The notes below the pieces were generated by a model, which saw only the letters and a list, made by a program, of their open reading frames with translations, was not told the DNA's origin and made no database searches. A program made the position numbers and the translations under genes. Of a DNA stretch of 64,000 nucleotides, positions 62,479 to 64,000 are shown one piece after another. Within the stretch, counting starts at the first letter, position 1; every line of letters begins with the position of its first letter. Source of the stretch: Clostridioides difficile (GTDB taxonomy: Bacteria > Bacillota > Clostridia > Peptostreptococcales > Peptostreptococcaceae); assembly GCA_024919175.1 (NCBI GenBank), contig CP103804.1, positions 3,596,001 to 3,660,000 of the forward strand, written 5' to 3'.

Positions 62479-63555
62479 TTACTCCTTTTCTTTGTAATTG
62501 TACTTAAAGCAAAATAAATATTCCTGTGGAAAATCTAAGTAAATGCTGTCTCCCTTCTCAAATTTCATTTTGTTTTTTTCTAATTCTATTTGAATAGGCA
62601 TACTTTCGCTAGATAAATTATGGTTTCTAGCATATATAGTATATGTAAATGGATTTTCTATGATATTAATTAGCTTAAAACATAACTTGCCATCTAAATT
62701 TTCACTAGAATCTAAAACCTTAATATGATGCTCTCTGATTCCCACATATTCTATATTATCACCTATACTTCTATTTAATGTCAACTTACATCCCCAGTCT
62801 GTAGCATAAATAGTATTTTCATCTACTCTATTTAATCGAGATATATTTTTACATCCTGTTATTTTTGCTTCTATAAGATATTTTGGAGACTCAAAGAGTT
62901 CTTTTTTAGGTCTTTTGGGAAGACCTTCTCCTTTATTATAAACCATAATATCATCACAAACTCTATAGGCTTCCTCAATATCATGAGTTACAAACAATAT
63001 ATCTCCCCTATAATCTTTTAACATGTTCATAAGTTCTTTTTCCATATTACTTCTCAAGTGATGGTCTAGTGCAGAAAAAGGTTCATCTAAAAGTAGTATA
63101 TCTGGAGATGTAGCTAATGCTCTAGCTAGTGCCACTCTTTGTTGCTGGCCACCAGATAATTGCCAAGGATATCGACCTTCAAATCCATTTAATTTAAGTA
63201 TTTCTAAATATTTCATTACTATTTCCTTTTTTTCATCTTTACTTAACTTTAAAAGACCAAGTTCGATATTTTGACTTACAGTCATGTGTGGAAATAATGC
63301 GTAGTTTTGAAACAAAAAACCAACGTTTCTTTCTTGTGTTGATAAATTTATCTTTTTTTCAGAATCAAACAATACTCTTTCATTTAATATAATCTTACCT
63401 CTTGTAGGTTTTTCAAGCCCTGCTATACATTTTAATGTCATACTTTTTCCAGAACCAGATTCACCTAAAAATCCTAAAATTCCTTTTTCCTGTTCAATTT
63501 TTACTTTTAATTTAAAAGAGGATAAGTCTCTTTCAATATCTACATATAAACTCAA
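62479..63555 (-). CDS. modC: Molybdate ABC transporter ATPase
   Basis: A 358-residue ATPase. Walker A GESGSGKS is at 31-38, followed by QNYALFPHMTV, the signature LSGGQQQR, Walker B ILLLDEPFSALD and the switch histidine in VTHDIEEA. A C-terminal domain (about 240-358) corresponds to the regulatory TOBE-like part of ModC. The start is TTG, directly after the modB stop, with an AAAGAGGTG site inside modB. It energises molybdate (or tungstate) uptake. Confidence 0.87.
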   Translation of the reverse strand: MSLYVDIERDLSSFKLKVKIEQEKGILGFLGESGSGKSMTLKCIAGLEKPTRGKIILNERVLFDSEKKINLSTQERNVGFLFQNYALFPHMTVSQNIELGLLKLSKDEKKEIVMKYLEILKLNGFEGRYPWQLSGGQQQRVALARALATSPDILLLDEPFSALDHHLRSNMEKELMNMLKDYRGDILFVTHDIEEAYRVCDDIMVYNKGEGLPKRPKKELFESPKYLIEAKITGCKNISRLNRVDENTIYATDWGCKLTLNRSIGDNIEYVGIREHHIKVLDSSENLDGKLCFKLINIIENPFTYTIYARNHNLSSESMPIQIELEKNKMKFEKGDSIYLDFPQEYLFCFKYNYKEKE

Positions 63556-64000
63556 TTATCTACACCTCTTTCCTATTATTTTCTGCTGGAATTCTGACCA
63601 ATAATTTAATAATAAAATCATTGCTATAGATATTGCTACAATAATCATAACCCACATCATAGCTTTATTCATATCTCCACCTTCAACTGCAAAAAATATA
63701 GCGATTGGCATAGTCTGAGTTTTTCCAGGTATATTTCCAGCTATCATAAGTGTAGCACCAAATTCTCCAAGTGCTCTAGCAAACGACAACACAAGTCCTC
63801 CTATTATCCCAGGCCAAGCTAATGGCACTGCAATCTTAAAAAAAACTTTCCATTCATTAAGACCTAGGGTTCTAGCTGCAGACAACATATTGTTATCAAT
63901 TTGTTCAAAAGCTGACCTTGAAGTTCTATACATCATAGGAAAAGATACTACTACTGCTGAGATTACAGTTGCTGTCCAGCTAAATATTAAAGTCTTATCA
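63556..64000 (-). CDS. modB: Molybdate ABC transporter permease (partial, start beyond window)
   Basis: The frame is open from its stop at 63556 through the right edge of the window; the internal ATG at 63936 is not the true start, because conserved sequence (SWTATVISAVVVSFPMMYR) continues upstream. It shows the EAA loop AARTLGLNEWKVFFKIAVPLAWPG and GLVLSFARALGEFGATLMIAG, typical of ModB. It abuts modC. The binding protein gene is expected further right. Confidence 0.87.
   Translation of the reverse strand, partial: DKTLIFSWTATVISAVVVSFPMMYRTSRSAFEQIDNNMLSAARTLGLNEWKVFFKIAVPLAWPGIIGGLVLSFARALGEFGATLMIAGNIPGKTQTMPIAIFFAVEGGDMNKAMMWVMIIVAISIAMILLLNYWSEFQQKIIGKRCR

Overview
This window is low-GC, AT-rich Firmicute DNA. 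Gene content, gene order and the strong AGGAGG-type ribosome sites point to Clostridioides difficile; from memory it matches the region around CD0870 to CD0997 of strain 630, read in reverse. That assignment comes from recognising the gene neighbourhood, not from a database search. No rRNA, tRNA, CRISPR array, prophage or transposase gene was found.

Layout. Almost everything from 1 to 53.4 kb is on the minus strand; the exception is a cold-shock gene at 33.4 kb. In order: a partial membrane sensor; a serine cluster (class V aminotransferase, serA, DUF1015); a PaaI thioesterase; leuACDB behind a leucine T-box with a consensus promoter; a PHP hydrolase; an S1-domain RNA-binding protein; a MATE pump; a four-gene envelope operon (multi-TM protein, UbiA/DPPR-synthase-like transferase, HAD phosphatase, small exporter); an Fe-S aldo/keto reductase; a CDF metal pump; opuCA/opuC osmoprotectant uptake; dinB; a candidate small RNA; DUF1846; two tandem [FeFe]-hydrogenase-like paralogues; cspA; the complete agmatine route to spermidine (speA, speD, speE, speB); a MerR regulator with its MATE pump; a GntR regulator; the glycogen operon glgC-glgD-glgA-glgP plus a GH13 enzyme; SPFH/NfeD membrane proteins; and the NAD(P)HX repair enzyme.

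From 53.7 to 61.8 kb the strand switches to plus. A TrpXYZ-type ABC transporter (permease, ATPase, lipoprotein) is present as two tandem units, and a third lipoprotein follows. I recall the third lipoprotein as CD0873, an adhesin and tyrosine-binding protein. The window ends with maa, modC and a partial modB on the minus strand.

The most interesting signal is in front of the two transporter units. Each has its own sigma-A-type promoter, a strong ribosome site and a tiny reading frame. The second encodes MNTLLNNKKYYYYYSHYF, with five consecutive Tyr codons; the first encodes MKTLLNKQVRFFSSQFS, biased to Phe. Each frame is followed by a chain of seven segments in which every segment can pair with the next, ending in an intrinsic terminator just before the permease gene. 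Segment 0 starts on the last base of the leader stop codon. A ribosome finishing the peptide would therefore cover segment 0 and permit the terminator, while a ribosome starved for Tyr (or Phe) would leave it free and permit the antiterminator. Base changes between the two copies preserve both competing pairings. This looks like trp-operon-style ribosome-mediated attenuation, used in a Firmicute to match aromatic amino-acid uptake to charged tRNA, with the specificity of each copy written in its leader peptide. A third short Tyr-containing frame with its own terminator lies between the units.
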